Both the position numbers and the translations under genes were made by a program. A stretch of DNA of 64,000 nucleotides from Acidobacteriaceae bacterium (GTDB lineage Bacteria; Acidobacteriota; Terriglobia; Terriglobales; Acidobacteriaceae). The notes beneath the pieces were generated by a model that saw only the letters and a list, made by a program, of their open reading frames with translations, had not been told where the DNA came from and did not search any database. Where the stretch lies: positions 1 through 64,000 of the forward strand of contig JASHNW010000106.1 of assembly GCA_030041435.1 (NCBI GenBank), in the 5' to 3' direction. Of this stretch, positions 63,198 to 64,000 are shown piece by piece (position 1 is the first letter of the stretch; every line of letters starts with the position of its first letter).

Positions 63198-63283
63198 GCC
63201 TGCGGCCTCGGCGCGAGGCATCCATCGAGGTTCCGCCCCTCATCCCAAGGCTTGATTCAATCGATCTGCCGGAGGGCAGATGC

Positions 63284-64000
63284 ATGCTGAAGCTCTGCTC
63301 TCTTGCGCTCATCCTCGCTGCATCCACCACAACGGCCTTTGCCACGGTCACCGTCAGCAGTCCTTCCAGCGGCACAGACGTCACGTCGCCGGTTCAATAC
63401 GTTGCCACGGCGACGGCCAGCACGTGCACCAAAGGCGTTGCGTCCATGGGGATTTACGTCAACAACAAGCTCGACTACACGGCGAACGGCACGAGCCTGA
63501 ACACCAGCCTTACTCTCAGCCCCGGCCAGTACAACACGGTGGTTCAGGAGTGGGACTACTGCGGAGGGTCGACCACGGCCACGGTGGACATTACGGTCTA
63601 CACGCCGCAGCCAGCCAGGGTTGCCATCACGGCCGATTCACCCACAATAGCGGCGGGCAATTCCTCCACCCTGACCGTCACTGCGGCCAACGCAAGCCAG
63701 GTAACGGTCAGCGGCGATGGAAATGTCTGGAACCTCCCGGACACTGGCGGGTCGATCACTGTCAGTCCCGCGCAGACCACGACGTACACCGCTGAGGCGA
63801 CCGGCACGCAGGGCAATATTTCCTCGACGGCCACAGTCACGGTCATCGCCGCCAGCAGCATCAATGCGATCCAGCACGTGGTCTTCATGCTGCAGGAGAA
63901 TCACACCTTCGACAACTACTTTGGCATGCTGAATCCGTACCGCAAGACGAACGGGTGGAACATCAGCGGCAACGGGGTCGATTACGAAGTGGACGGCATC
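63284..64000 (+). CDS. Secreted phosphoesterase (phospholipase C/acid phosphatase type), cut by window edge
   Basis: The 239 codons visible run open to the right edge. GGAGGG stands seven bases before ATG 63284. After a signal peptide (LCSLALILAASTTTAFA) come two Ig-like beta domains (VTVSSPSSGTDVTSPVQYVA; VAITADSPTIAAGNSSTLTV). The phosphoesterase domain then starts: IQHVVFMLQENHTFDNYFGM, where ENHTFDNYFG is the conserved metal-site entry of the PF04185 family. It would hydrolyse phosphoesters outside the cytoplasm. The catalytic body lies beyond the window. Confidence 0.82.
   Translation, partial: MLKLCSLALILAASTTTAFATVTVSSPSSGTDVTSPVQYVATATASTCTKGVASMGIYVNNKLDYTANGTSLNTSLTLSPGQYNTVVQEWDYCGGSTTATVDITVYTPQPARVAITADSPTIAAGNSSTLTVTAANASQVTVSGDGNVWNLPDTGGSITVSPAQTTTYTAEATGTQGNISSTATVTVIAASSINAIQHVVFMLQENHTFDNYFGMLNPYRKTNGWNISGNGVDYEVDGI

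Overview
The window looks like a chromosome segment of an Acidobacteriota bacterium, probably class Terriglobia. It has high GC content. It carries a carboxypeptidase-regulatory/TonB-dependent receptor of the acidobacterial type, a VWFA-related secreted protein, DUF5666, an ergothioneine pair without egtC, futalosine-route menaquinone synthesis (mqnE), and many GTG or TTG starts. This assignment rests on family content only. No rRNA, tRNA, CRISPR array, transposase or integrase was seen.

Layout. 1-2.8 kb is an accessory patch: a frameshifted SDH-type Clp-fold serine proteinase with a coupled 60-aa partner, a basic protein of unknown function, and a short proteasome-like Ntn hydrolase next to a 16-bp direct repeat. 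2.8-9 kb is a decaying glycan-use locus. An intact agaS/GH36 pair (suggesting GalNAc/galactosamine use) is divergent from a TonB-dependent receptor whose N- and C-terminal pieces, and pieces of a six-hairpin glycosidase, lie scrambled on both strands. 9-24 kb is housekeeping and lipid/acyl-CoA metabolism: ssb, a GT2 glycosyltransferase, an acyl-CoA mutase large subunit with the isobutyryl-type F/Q signature, a LacI regulator, coaD, an RNB ribonuclease, an acyl-CoA synthetase-ACP-acyltransferase fusion, a zinc ribbon protein, glutaryl-CoA dehydrogenase, OpgC, DUF3224 and mqnE.

24-36.5 kb holds bacterioferritin, an ATP10-like protein, YjbR, egtB-egtD, a tight DUF5666/TonB-receptor/VWFA operon, and a MerR-HTH protein with TPRs. 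36.5-52.7 kb holds a YVTN-repeat lipoprotein, DAHP synthase, a candidate terminated structured RNA, an orphan CoA-transferase A subunit, a YyaL-type thioredoxin-domain protein, an M20 peptidase, a hydrolase/glycerate kinase pair, LemA/TPM proteins, a GNAT acetyltransferase, a BNR-repeat protein, an OmpA-like protein and an orphan nuoB. 52.9-57.4 kb is the nitrogen-sensing operon amt-glnK-glnD. 57.5-64 kb has a GT39-type membrane glycosyltransferase, then a metal module: a CsoR/RcnR-type repressor, a palindromic operator within a promoter, a hairpin-rich 640-nt leader, an NRMT-like Nramp transporter, a 74-aa membrane protein, an OprB-like porin, and the start of a secreted phosphoesterase cut by the window edge.

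The best candidates for under-described biology are the metal module at 59.1-61.7 kb, the putative terminated RNA at 39.0-39.26 kb, the MITE-like element at 10.9-11.0 kb, the scrambled receptor/glycosidase locus, and the two protease-like genes at the left edge.
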